DNA from: Leptolyngbya sp. SIO4C5 | GTDB lineage: Bacteria > Cyanobacteriota > Cyanobacteriia > Phormidesmidales > Phormidesmidaceae | Length of the DNA stretch: 14,711 nucleotides | NCBI GenBank assembly: GCA_010671965.1 | Contig: JAAHIC010000032.1 | Coordinates: 1-14,711, forward strand | Reading direction: 5' to 3' | Shown: in pieces, positions 1-7,423 of the stretch | Position numbering within the stretch: the stretch's first letter is position 1 | Layout: each line of letters opens with the position of its first letter | Notes under the pieces: model-generated | The model's database searches: none | Told to the model about the DNA's origin: nothing | The model's input: only the letters and a program-made list of their open reading frames with translations | Made by a program: the position numbers and the translations under genes

Positions 1-34
1 GTTCAGAAGACAGTGTCCGGGTGTCCTCATATTT

Positions 35-613
35 ATGGATTCTGAGCGGTCTAACCTTGCTGGAGACGACGCTGCTACTGATAAAGAACTTTGGCTAGCC
101 CTCAAATCTGGGCAAACAGAGGCTTTAGGTCAAATTTATGACCGCCATGCTGGTCTGGTCTATGGCATAGCGTCAAAAGTGCTGACAACCCAGGAGGCCG
201 AGGATTTGACCCAGGATATTTTTATTAAACTGGCGCAAACCGATGCCTACAATCCTCAGCGTGGTTCGCTCAGAACCTATTTGGCTATCCTGACCCGGTC
301 GCGAGCTATTGATCGGCTGCGATCGCGGCGAACCGGGCAAACCGCCCTGAAGCGCCAGCAGGCTGACTACGGGCTGATGTCTGCTAATCCTCCTGTCGAA
401 GAAATGGAGCAGGAGGAGCAATCTCAGGAAATTAGAGCAGCGCTGGCAGGTCTTTCGGAAAATCAGCGACAGGTGCTGCACATGTCCTATTACGAGGGAC
501 TGACTCAGGCCACTATTGCTGAGCAGCTTCAAACTCCCTTGGGTACGATCAAAGCTAGGGCGCGACGGGGACTGCTCAAATTGCGACAACTGCTACAAGA
601 TAATTTGGATTAA
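35..613 (+). CDS. ECF-type RNA polymerase sigma factor (SigK/RpoE-like)
   Basis: This 192-residue protein has the two-domain layout of extracytoplasmic-function sigma factors, which direct RNA polymerase to a small stress regulon. Sigma region 2 spans about residues 33-100 and includes the core-binding stretch EAEDLTQDIFIKL. An acidic linker (about 115-132) leads to region 4 at about 133-186, where LTQATIAEQLQTPLGTIKAR is the helix-turn-helix predicted to read the -35 element. There is no sigma 1.1 or region 3. The length is normal for the family. The ATG at 35 precedes the first conserved block by about 20 residues, but no clear Shine-Dalgarno sequence is visible and only 34 bp of upstream DNA is present. 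The next gene, 7 nt downstream, encodes an RskA-like membrane protein, the usual cognate anti-sigma partner. Family assignment is firm; the stimulus and target promoters are unknown. Confidence 0.93.
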   Translation: MDSERSNLAGDDAATDKELWLALKSGQTEALGQIYDRHAGLVYGIASKVLTTQEAEDLTQDIFIKLAQTDAYNPQRGSLRTYLAILTRSRAIDRLRSRRTGQTALKRQQADYGLMSANPPVEEMEQEEQSQEIRAALAGLSENQRQVLHMSYYEGLTQATIAEQLQTPLGTIKARARRGLLKLRQLLQDNLD

Positions 614-620
614 ATTCAGA

Positions 621-1376
621 ATGACCGGGTCTGTATCTTCAGAACATCAACAGCTTTTGATTGCAGGCTATGTCCTGGGCGATCTCAGCCCGAAGGAAGC
701 AGCCACCTTTGAACAAATGCTAGCGGGCAATCCGGACCTGATGCGGGAAGTTGAGCAGATGCAGCGAATTTTAGAGATGGCTTATATTAATGAAACACCG
801 CCCCCCGCGTACCTGAAAGCCTCTATTTTGAGCGCTTATGAGCTGGCACAGACGGCTAGCGTGCCCCAAAAGTCCGCCAGCGTCATTTCTTTTAGCAGTT
901 GGCAAAAAGCCTGGGGGGCGATCGCGGCGGCCTTAATTGTCGCCCTCGGCATCAGCAACTATACCCTCTGGCGATCGCTCCAGACTGCTAGCAGAGAAGA
1001 GCTACCCGCCACCGCTCTCACCTTTGACCTAGAACCGACCGAAACGGCGACTGTCTCTGGCTCCGTCAGCCTCACGATTGATCCAGACAGCTTAGAAGGC
1101 AGCCTGAGCGTAGAAAACCTGCCGCCACTGCCGGCCGATCAGGTCTATGCTCTCTGGACGGTAGTAGCACCGGATGCCGTCGTCACGGCTGACGAGAAGA
1201 ACGCAATTTTGACCGACACCTTTACCGTTGATGAAACAGGGGAACTGGCTAAAACCATTACGGTACCAAGCATTTTCCGCGATCGCAGTCAGGTTGTGGC
1301 TGTGGCCGTCACGATCGAAAATGCCGCAGCGCCGCAGCAGCATCTAGCCTCCCCCATCCTGATTGAGCCGATTTAA
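621..1376 (+). CDS. RskA-like membrane anti-sigma factor
   Basis: The 251-residue protein probably holds the preceding ECF sigma factor inactive at the membrane. The N-terminal part (about 1-55, with QLLIAGYVLGDLSPKEAATF) resembles the short sigma-binding domain of RskA-type anti-sigma factors. One hydrophobic helix at about 97-117 (GAIAAALIVALGISNYTLW) would span the membrane. The remaining residues (about 125-251) match the extracytoplasmic RskA C-terminal domain, including the typical ALWTVVAPDA and FTVDETGELAKTI stretches. No HxxxCxxC zinc motif is present in the N-terminal domain, so it is not a ZAS-type factor. The frame stays open back to 516 inside the sigma gene, but the ATG at 621 is preferred because it lies just after the sigma stop and begins the conserved domain. 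It converges with the ExoD-family gene, 8 bp away. Confidence 0.85.
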   Translation: MTGSVSSEHQQLLIAGYVLGDLSPKEAATFEQMLAGNPDLMREVEQMQRILEMAYINETPPPAYLKASILSAYELAQTASVPQKSASVISFSSWQKAWGAIAAALIVALGISNYTLWRSLQTASREELPATALTFDLEPTETATVSGSVSLTIDPDSLEGSLSVENLPPLPADQVYALWTVVAPDAVVTADEKNAILTDTFTVDETGELAKTITVPSIFRDRSQVVAVAVTIENAAAPQQHLASPILIEPI

Positions 1377-1406
1377 GCTGCCTCTTAGTTAAAGAGATTT
1401 TGCAGC
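1377..1406. terminator. Possible hairpin between convergent genes
   Basis: CTCTT (1382-1386) and AAGAG (1392-1396) form a perfect 5-bp stem with a 5-nt loop. Outer arms GCTGC (1377-1381) and GCAGC (1402-1406) could extend it past an ATTTT bulge. It covers the stop codon of the minus-strand gene and follows the anti-sigma stop at once, where a two-way terminator would be expected. The stem is AT-rich and there is no long T-tract after it, so the call is weak. Confidence 0.25.
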
Positions 1407-1990
1407 ATTTCGGGCGATCGCCACAGAAAATAGGCCACCGAGCCAAACAGCGCCGTATTCAAACCGACCAGCCCATAGCCAACAAACATCAGCAATCCGT
1501 CGGCTTCCAGGGTGGCAATTGACAGCAGCAAAATACCCGCCGTCGGCACCGGATTGGTAAACGGCACAGGAGCCATCAGCAGCAGGGTCAGCCAGGTAAT
1601 ACAGATACCGTTGAGCTGCCAGACGTGTCTGCTTTCCGCGATGCTCAACCAGCGAGGTTTAGCCACTTTTTCCAAAATCTTGGTGAGCTTCTCCAGATTC
1701 ACTAAAAGCTGAGCTACAAACGGCTGGGGAAACTGAAAGCGTGCAACTCGCTGAGGTAGCCAGGGAACTTTGCGGCCAATGGCCATCTGCGCCGCTAACA
1801 GCAGACAGGCTGAACCTAAAATCGTCGTGAATCCCGGTGGCATGGGAAACAAAAACGGCATCACCAGCAGACCAATGACCAGACAGAAGCCTCGTTCGGA
1901 GGTTTCTTTGAGAATATCGGCTATTGTCAAGGGCTGCGCTGCCAGCTTTTCGAGCAGCGCTTTTAGGTCTTTGGAGAAACGCAGGTGCAT
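1385..1990 (-). CDS. ExoD-family membrane protein
   Basis: The 201-residue protein matches the ExoD family, named after a rhizobial protein needed for exopolysaccharide production; its biochemical role is unsettled. The N-terminal 30 residues are amphipathic and soluble. A hydrophobic block follows at about 34-70 with the family signature around FPMPPGFTTILG and the motif AQMAIGRKVPWLPQR (about 67-81). A second membrane region lies at about 130-190 (TWLTLLLMAPVPFTNPVP, then AGILLLSIATLEADGLLM). Length is typical. The ATG at 1990 has no strong ribosome site. The stop of the small membrane protein upstream lies 21 nt before this start, so the two are probably cotranscribed. A role in envelope or exopolysaccharide biology is inferred from the family name only. 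Confidence 0.85.
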   Translation of the reverse strand: MHLRFSKDLKALLEKLAAQPLTIADILKETSERGFCLVIGLLVMPFLFPMPPGFTTILGSACLLLAAQMAIGRKVPWLPQRVARFQFPQPFVAQLLVNLEKLTKILEKVAKPRWLSIAESRHVWQLNGICITWLTLLLMAPVPFTNPVPTAGILLLSIATLEADGLLMFVGYGLVGLNTALFGSVAYFLWRSPEMLQNLFN

Positions 1991-2011
1991 GGAGAGCTTA
2001 CTGGATCCTGA

Positions 2012-2182
2012 TTAATACTGCGGGTCAGTCGCGCTTTTGGGAGCAGCTAAGGGAGCGGGCGTCGGCTTTTCAGACATTTGACTAGCCCAAAACAGGCTGC
2101 CTGACAGCACTGTCAAGCTGCTCAGGGCCATGACAATAAACAGGGGCCAGGGACTTAGAAAAAACTGCCGTACAGATTTCAT
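2012..2182 (-). CDS. Small single-pass membrane protein, unknown function
   Basis: The reading frame encodes 56 residues from the ATG at 2182. That ATG is chosen over one 24 nt upstream because GGAGGA sits about 8 nt in front of it. A short basic N-terminus (MKSVRQFF) precedes one hydrophobic helix at about 12-35 (PLFIVMALSSLTVLSGSLFW). A Pro/Ala-rich tail of about 20 residues follows (KPTPAPLAAPKSA), so it could be a bitopic membrane protein or a secreted peptide with an uncleaved signal. I recognise no family. It lies 21 nt upstream of the ExoD-family gene on the same strand, which suggests one transcript and perhaps a shared envelope role. The good ribosome site and the helix support a real gene. 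Confidence 0.6.
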   Translation of the reverse strand: MKSVRQFFLSPWPLFIVMALSSLTVLSGSLFWASQMSEKPTPAPLAAPKSATDPQY

Positions 2183-2273
2183 GACCGGGTTCCTCCAGCG
2201 ATACAAGCTGTAAGTAGAGACGTTGGCATGTGAGAAAGTTTTTGCAGCGGCGTTTCTGTTGGGTTTGAATTTT

Positions 2274-2293
2274 GCCGTGCAGGCGGCTGCGGC
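2274..2293 (-). terminator. Possible hairpin downstream of the antiporter gene
   Basis: On the minus strand, about 33 nt after the antiporter stop, GCCG and CGGC pair with an inner CAG/CTG extension, a 4-nt CCGC loop and a 2-nt bulge. The next bases are AAAATTC, not a T-tract, so it is not a canonical Rho-independent terminator. It lies between two same-strand units and could be a weak terminator or an RNA-stability hairpin. Confidence 0.25.
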
Positions 2294-2325
2294 GCTAGCA
2301 TTTTGGATTTAGCTGGGTTAGTCCA

Positions 2326-4359
2326 CTAGGCTGTGTTGGCCGAAAACAGGACTGTCGAGCAGGTTAGCTTTTGCATCAGCGACAGGGTGAGGTCATCCGG
2401 CGTGAGTCCGGCTAGGACGTGAGTTCGAGAGTCCGTCAGCATAACAATGTCAAAGGGCTGAGATACCCGCAAAATAGTGGCAGTTGTGTCGGTGTGAGAT
2501 ACCACCTTCAGTCTGCTGGTAGGCAGTAGCGACTGAGTATCCACTAGCTGCCGCTTGAATTCGTGACGCTTAGCCTGAGAGGTGGTTGGCGGGCAAATGT
2601 GCAGGACAGTCACCGTTCCTTGATTGGCATGGGCCAGCTGCTGGGCCAGGCAGACAAGCTGTAGGCTAGGGGCTAGCAGGTCTTTAATCGCGACTAAGAT
2701 ACGCTTGAGGGCGCGGGGAGAATCTCGGAGCTGCATGACGGCTACGGGACAGTGGCTAATTCTAAACACCTGATCGATCACATTGCCCAGCAGGCGGGCC
2801 TGCAGCGTCGTCATGTCGCCATAGCCCATAAGAATGAGCCGGGCGTCTTCTTCTCTGGCAGCATGGCAAATGCCCAGCGCCACATCGCTGTCAATCCGCA
2901 GCAGCGGCCTGGTTTCTAAGCCTAAACTGTGGCTAATTTCTGCCGCCTGCTTCAGCAGCTTGCGGCTGCGCCAGATGGTTTCGCTGAGCTGAACTTCGTT
3001 GAGGTGGGTAGAGGCTTGGGCGATCGCTAAGGGAACAATTTTTTCTCGCTCTTGGGCTAGCAAAGCCGCCATCTCAATCAGATAAGGCTCTGTAATCGGG
3101 TTATAGACAGAGACAAGAATTGAGCGATCGCTGGTGGGATCCTCAGCAGGCGGTGACGCTGCCGCCGCCGCGTCAGCTTCCGAGAACGGCAGCTGACTGG
3201 CAAAGCGCTGGGTGAGAACTGGTCCTAGGATTGAAGTCACTAGCATCAGCACGATGATGCTGTTAAACAGGGCTTCGCTCAGCAGCCCCACCTCTAGCCC
3301 CACCAGTGCTGCCGCTAAAGTTGCCGCTACCTGGGGTAGGGACAGCGACCACATAGTCAGGGTTTCACTCCAGGTATAGCGATAAAGCCTTTTGACAGAC
3401 AGGGCGGCTAAAAACTTGCTGCCAATGAGGCTGGCGACAACAGCGGCGACCAGCAGTAGCTCGCTCAGCAGCGTTTGCGTGAACACCGGGATGTCAATCA
3501 GCAGCCCCATCGCCACGAAGAAAAAGGGAATAAACAGGACACCGCCAACAAACTCGATTTTTTCCTTGACTGCGCCCCGGCCTAAAACGTCATTAACCGC
3601 CAGCCCTGCCAAAAAAGCCCCGACAATATTTTCTGTGCGAATCAGTTGGGCACCGACAGACGCTAAAAAGAGAGCCAGCAGGATGAACAGAAACTGGTTG
3701 CCTTCATCGTTGCCCGTACGGCGAAAATAGGCGCGGCCTAAGCGGTCTAATCCCCAGAGCACTGTAGTGGCATAGGCCGCCAACAGACCGAGCTGCAGCG
3801 GCAGGCTATACCAGGAAAATTCTCCCTGATGGATAGAAACGCAGATGGCCAGCACCATCAGGGCGCTGATGTCGGTGAAAATTGTGGCGCCCACGGTGAC
3901 GGTGACGGCCTCGTTGCGGACGACGCCCAGCCGCTGAATCAGCGGGTAGGCTAGCAGCGTATGGGAAGCCAGCAGCGAGCCAATCAAAATCGAAGCGTTC
4001 CAGCCAAAGCCAAAAAGTCTGCCCGTGAGGGTGCCAAAGATCAGCGGCACAATAAACGTAGCAAAGCCGAAGCTGAGAGAGCGATCGCGGGTTTTGCGAA
4101 ACGCCTGCATGTCAATTTCTAGTCCGGCGACAAACATCAGATAGATTTTGCCAATGTCGGAGAGCAGCTTTACCGTCTCCGTTTGCGGATCTAAAAGTCG
4201 CAACCCATAGGGACCGAGAATCACCCCGGCAATCAGCAGCCCCACTAGCCCTGGCAAGCGCAGTCGCTCGAACAGAGGCGGCACGGTCAGGCTGGCGAGC
4301 AGCAGCAGCGTGAACGAGGCAATCGGGTTAGCAGCAATCCAGCTCGGAAACTGTTCCAT
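2326..4359 (-). CDS. CPA2 cation/proton antiporter with tandem UspA domains
   Basis: The 677-residue protein is a monovalent cation/proton antiporter of the CPA2 (KefB/NapA-like) family, acting in the plasma or thylakoid membrane to exchange Na+ or K+ for protons. About twelve hydrophobic segments fill residues 12-385. Family marks include LPGLVGLLIAGVILGPYGL near 35-53 and a TD pair at 162-163 in FTDISALM, at the position of the ion-binding aspartate. It has no RCK/TrkA-N domain. A low-complexity linker at about 393-411 (DAAAAASPPAEDP) leads to two universal-stress-protein domains, about 412-545 (SILVSVYN to CPVAVMQL) and 551-677 (LKRILVAIKD to TCSTVLFS). These probably sense nucleotide or stress state and regulate transport. 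The gene starts 11 nt after the P-type ATPase stop, so both are likely on one mRNA. Ion specificity is not readable from sequence. Confidence 0.9.
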   Translation of the reverse strand: MEQFPSWIAANPIASFTLLLLASLTVPPLFERLRLPGLVGLLIAGVILGPYGLRLLDPQTETVKLLSDIGKIYLMFVAGLEIDMQAFRKTRDRSLSFGFATFIVPLIFGTLTGRLFGFGWNASILIGSLLASHTLLAYPLIQRLGVVRNEAVTVTVGATIFTDISALMVLAICVSIHQGEFSWYSLPLQLGLLAAYATTVLWGLDRLGRAYFRRTGNDEGNQFLFILLALFLASVGAQLIRTENIVGAFLAGLAVNDVLGRGAVKEKIEFVGGVLFIPFFFVAMGLLIDIPVFTQTLLSELLLVAAVVASLIGSKFLAALSVKRLYRYTWSETLTMWSLSLPQVAATLAAALVGLEVGLLSEALFNSIIVLMLVTSILGPVLTQRFASQLPFSEADAAAAASPPAEDPTSDRSILVSVYNPITEPYLIEMAALLAQEREKIVPLAIAQASTHLNEVQLSETIWRSRKLLKQAAEISHSLGLETRPLLRIDSDVALGICHAAREEDARLILMGYGDMTTLQARLLGNVIDQVFRISHCPVAVMQLRDSPRALKRILVAIKDLLAPSLQLVCLAQQLAHANQGTVTVLHICPPTTSQAKRHEFKRQLVDTQSLLPTSRLKVVSHTDTTATILRVSQPFDIVMLTDSRTHVLAGLTPDDLTLSLMQKLTCSTVLFSANTA

Positions 4360-4370
4360 CAGCTTATTCT

Positions 4371-7214
4371 CTAAGAGGAGATATGCTTATTTTGACGAAA
4401 CCGCAGGCGAATCACGAGCTTTTCAGCTTCCAGCCAGACAAACATCAATACGCTGACCCCCACACAGATTAGTAGCTCTGTGGGGCTAAGCCAGTAGGTG
4501 TTGAAAAAGTCGCGCAGAGCCGGGACATAAATTAGCAGGAGCTGCAGGACGGTGGTGAGGGCGATCGCCCCCAGCAGAAAAGTATTGGAAAAAGGATTCA
4601 TCTCAATCGTGAGCCGGGTTTGAGAGCGAATTGCCAAGGCATGTCCCATCTGGGCCAGGCAGAGGGTGGTGAAGACCATGGTTTTCCAGGTATCGGGGTC
4701 GCGGCCATAGCCGGGTGTGTGGGTATGGGCATAGCTCCAGACCATCAGCGCGATCGTCAAGATAGCCAGAATCAGGCCGACCCGAATCATGTACAGCCCC
4801 AGCCCCCGGGCAAAGATATTTTCGCGGGGCGGATAGGGGGGGCGGCGCATCACATCGGGTTCAGCTTTTTCCATTGCCAGGGCAAGAGCAGGCAGACCGT
4901 CTGTCACTAAGTTCATCCAGAGGATTTGCAGGGGGGTGAGGGGAACCCCTGCCAGTCCCAGCAGGGGCGTAGCGGCAATGGTCAGCACTTCGCCAATGTT
5001 GCTGCCCAGAACATATTTGATAAAGCGGCGGATATTGTCGTAGACAATCCGGCCCTCTTCAGTAGCGGCCACGATGGAGGTAAAGTTATCGTCTAGCAGC
5101 ACCATGTCTGCCGCCTCTTTGCTGACATCGGTGCCGGTAATCCCCATGGCAATGCCAATGTCGGCCTGCTTCAGCGCTGGAGCATCATTGACGCCATCCC
5201 CGGTCATCGCCACAATCTGGCCGTGCTGCTGCCAGGCTTTGACAATCCGCAGCTTGTGCTCTGGCGCAACCCGGGCATAGACGCTGACGGTATCAATCTG
5301 GGCTTTGAGGTCTGCTTGGCTAAGCTGATCAAGTTCACGTCCGGTGAGGACGCGATCGCCCGTTCGTAAGATGCCTAGTTCCTGGGCGATCGCCTGAGCC
5401 GTCAGCTGGTGATCGCCGGTGATCATCACCGGGCGAATGCCAGCACTCTGACAGGCGGCCACAGCCTGTTTCACCTCCAGTCGCGGCGGATCCATAATGC
5501 CTACCAGCCCCAGCCAGATCAGGTCCCGCTCGGCGATCGCTTCCGAACTGGCGTTACCAGCCTCCTCCAAAGGTTTGTAGGCCAGCCCTAAAACCCGCAG
5601 CCCCTGACTGGCAAAGCGATCGTTCTGTTGCAAGATCAAGTCGCGCTCTGCAGCGGTAAAAGCCGTAACGGTTTCTCCTGTCTGATAGTGAGTACAGCAG
5701 CCCAGCAATAGCTCTGGCGATCCCTTGGCAAACGTGAAGTAGGCAGCAGTCAGCGACGCTAAGGGAGCCTCAAGCTGGTTATGGCAAACAACGCTCATGC
5801 GTTTGCGCTCAGAGGAAAAGGGAAACTCAGCCACCCGCGGCAAGTTCCGTGTCCACTCATCCCTGGAAAAGCCTGCTTTGGCTGCCATCGATAGTAACGC
5901 CCCCTCAGTCGGATCGCCCAAGATGGCCCACTCGCCCCACTCCTTCTGCAGAACGGCGTCATTGCAAATCAAGCTGGTGAGGCACAAAAGCTGCAGCTCG
6001 GCGGAAAAAGCATCCGGGGCCAGCGGCGCGGCGGCGTCTGCCCCTAGCGGTAGAAACGCACCGGTCGGGGCGTAGCCTTCGCCAGTAACCTGGAGGGTCT
6101 GTGAGTGAGTATGAACTGTCTGCACCACCATTTTGTTTTGGGTGAGGGTACCCGTCTTGTCCGAGCAGATGGTGGTCACAGACCCCAGGGTTTCCACTGC
6201 TGGCAGTTTGCGAATCAGGGCGTGGCGCTTGACCATGCGCTGCATTCCCAAGGCTAATGTTACGGTGATGACAGCGGGCAGACTCTCTGGCACCACCGCC
6301 ACCGCCATGCTGAGAGAGACTTCCAGCAAATCGGCTAGACGATCCCAGCCCAGGGCAAAGCCGCCCCCAATCACGACCAACGCAACTAGGACTAGGGAGC
6401 CGCTCACCAGCGTATTGCCTAGCTGGGTCATGCGCTGCTGTAGCGGAGTCGGTTCAGATTCTACCGACTGCAGCAGATTGGCAATGCGGCCTAGCTCGGT
6501 CTGCATACCCGTAGCGGTGACCAGCACCTCCCCCCGGCCCTGAATCACCTCGGTGCCTTGAAACACTAAATTGAGCCGATCGCCCAAATCGGCCTCTGGC
6601 GGTAGCACTAGCTCAGCCTGCTTCAAGATAGCGATCGCTTCTCCCGTCAGCGCCGCTTCTCTCACCTGCAGGTTGGCAGCCTCTAACAGCCGCCCATCAG
6701 CGCCAATCTGCACCCCTGCCTCCAAAAACATAATGTCGCCGGGTACCAGCTCCCGCGCCGAAATATCGGCTATCTTGCCGTCCCGCAGCACCCGCACCTT
6801 GGGTGAAGACATCTGTTTCAAAGCCGCTAGCGCTTTCTCCGCCCGGCTCTCCTGTAGGTACCCCAAGATACCGTTGAGCAGCACAATGGCAAAAATAGCG
6901 ATCGCATCTTTGGGAAACTGCTGGGTCTGCCAGTCCAGCACTGCGGAGACAATGGCGACGGCCATCAGCATCAGCAGCATGATGTTGGTGAACTGGTCGT
7001 AGAAAATGGCCCAGGCGCTGCGTCCGGCTTTTTCCTCTAGCTCATTCAGGCCGTACAGGTGCAACCGCTGTTCAGCTTGAGCCTGAGTGAGGCCCACTTG
7101 GCGATCGCTTTGAAGCTGCCTAAGACTGGTTTGGGCCTCTAGCGTGTGCCAGAGCGTACTGTCTGCAGGCGGCTGAAAATCGGTCTGTACGGGTGGGGTG
7201 GTGGCTGACGTCAT
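4371..7214 (-). CDS. P2-type cation-transporting ATPase (PacL-like, probably Ca2+)
   Basis: This is a full-length P-type ATPase, 947 residues from the ATG at 7214; an in-frame TTG at 7223 is the alternative start. It couples ATP hydrolysis to cation export and most resembles bacterial Ca2+ pumps. Domains in order are: cation-ATPase N-terminus (about 20-90); actuator loop with TGEA at 190-193 (TGES in most relatives; the catalytic Glu is kept); M4 with PESLP at 309-313; phosphorylation site DKTGTLT with Asp352; nucleotide domain with KGSPE near 497; hinge TGDGVNDAP near 671-679; and M5 NIGE (739-742) and M6 NLVTD (768-772). The M4 Glu310, M6 Asn768 and Asp772 match the Ca2+ site II ligands of SERCA. 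The M8 acidic ligand of SERCA site I appears to be missing (LAQMGHAL), as in one-Ca2+ pumps. Ca2+ is the best guess; Na+ or Mn2+ relatives exist. The antiporter follows in the same operon. Confidence 0.92.
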   Translation of the reverse strand: MTSATTPPVQTDFQPPADSTLWHTLEAQTSLRQLQSDRQVGLTQAQAEQRLHLYGLNELEEKAGRSAWAIFYDQFTNIMLLMLMAVAIVSAVLDWQTQQFPKDAIAIFAIVLLNGILGYLQESRAEKALAALKQMSSPKVRVLRDGKIADISARELVPGDIMFLEAGVQIGADGRLLEAANLQVREAALTGEAIAILKQAELVLPPEADLGDRLNLVFQGTEVIQGRGEVLVTATGMQTELGRIANLLQSVESEPTPLQQRMTQLGNTLVSGSLVLVALVVIGGGFALGWDRLADLLEVSLSMAVAVVPESLPAVITVTLALGMQRMVKRHALIRKLPAVETLGSVTTICSDKTGTLTQNKMVVQTVHTHSQTLQVTGEGYAPTGAFLPLGADAAAPLAPDAFSAELQLLCLTSLICNDAVLQKEWGEWAILGDPTEGALLSMAAKAGFSRDEWTRNLPRVAEFPFSSERKRMSVVCHNQLEAPLASLTAAYFTFAKGSPELLLGCCTHYQTGETVTAFTAAERDLILQQNDRFASQGLRVLGLAYKPLEEAGNASSEAIAERDLIWLGLVGIMDPPRLEVKQAVAACQSAGIRPVMITGDHQLTAQAIAQELGILRTGDRVLTGRELDQLSQADLKAQIDTVSVYARVAPEHKLRIVKAWQQHGQIVAMTGDGVNDAPALKQADIGIAMGITGTDVSKEAADMVLLDDNFTSIVAATEEGRIVYDNIRRFIKYVLGSNIGEVLTIAATPLLGLAGVPLTPLQILWMNLVTDGLPALALAMEKAEPDVMRRPPYPPRENIFARGLGLYMIRVGLILAILTIALMVWSYAHTHTPGYGRDPDTWKTMVFTTLCLAQMGHALAIRSQTRLTIEMNPFSNTFLLGAIALTTVLQLLLIYVPALRDFFNTYWLSPTELLICVGVSVLMFVWLEAEKLVIRLRFRQNKHISS

Positions 7215-7268
7215 TGAGTTCAATTAGAAAACGTAAAGAAAACTGAACGCTAACTAGATTCAAAAAAA

Positions 7269-7288
7269 TCACCCCAAAGCTGAGGTGA
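7269..7288. promoter_or_regulatory. Imperfect dyad in the divergent ATPase/AraC intergenic region
   Basis: TCACCCC (7269-7275) and GAGGTGA (7282-7288) form 7-bp inverted arms with one mismatch around AAAGCT. The dyad lies 55 bp upstream of the ATPase start and about 130 bp upstream of the AraC-family start. It could be an operator for either gene. A function is inferred from position only. Confidence 0.3.
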
Positions 7289-7314
7289 AGTAGGCTTTGA
7301 GCCGATTGAGACTG

Positions 7315-7324
7315 CAGGTACCTG
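7315..7324. promoter_or_regulatory. 10-bp perfect palindrome CAGGTACCTG
   Basis: CAGGTACCTG is a perfect 10-bp palindrome in the divergent promoter region between the ATPase and the AraC-family gene. Short palindromes arise by chance, so this is a candidate site only. Confidence 0.2.
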
Positions 7325-7332
7325 GCCCAAAC

Positions 7333-7352
7333 TGAAGCTATTTGAAGCTATT
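7333..7352 (+). repeat. Tandem duplication of TGAAGCTATT
   Basis: The 10-bp unit TGAAGCTATT occurs twice head to tail (7333-7342 and 7343-7352), about 65 bp before the AraC-family start codon. The 10-bp period places both copies on the same face of the helix. It may be an activator site or a simple replication slip. Confidence 0.5.
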
Positions 7353-7386
7353 TATTTAGCTTAGAAGGAATGAAAGGCCAGCAGGT

Positions 7387-7423
7387 TGACTCAAAACGTC
7401 AATAAGACTGACCTAAAATGTCA
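7387..7423 (+). promoter_or_regulatory. Two 15-bp operator-like dyads, 22 bp apart, over the AraC-family start
   Basis: TGACTCAAAACGTCA (7387-7401) and TGACCTAAAATGTCA (7409-7423) share 12 of 15 bases and both fit TGAC-N7-GTCA, so each is a short dyad and the two form a direct repeat with a 22-bp period. AraC-family dimers usually bind direct repeats about two helical turns apart. The second copy covers the ATG at 7418, which suggests negative autoregulation by blocking initiation. Binding is inferred; the repeats are plain in the sequence. Confidence 0.55.

Noticed and set aside
1..34. GTGTCC repeat before the sigma gene as an autoregulated ECF promoter
   Set aside because: Only 34 bp are available and no GGAAC-type -35 element with a suitable -10 can be seen.
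6133..7002. Plus-strand open frames opposite the ATPase N-terminal half
   Set aside because: They are antisense to conserved ATPase domains, rich in Ser, Ala and Arg, and show no protein signature.
7215..7223. TTG start for the P-type ATPase three codons upstream
   Set aside because: The ATG at 7214 is preferred over a rare TTG, and neither has a strong ribosome site; the difference is only three residues.
7370..7405. Tiny 11-codon frame MKGQQVDSKRQ with AGAAGG just before it
   Set aside because: The ribosome-site-like sequence is too close to the ATG, and the peptide shows no attenuator features such as repeated regulatory codons.
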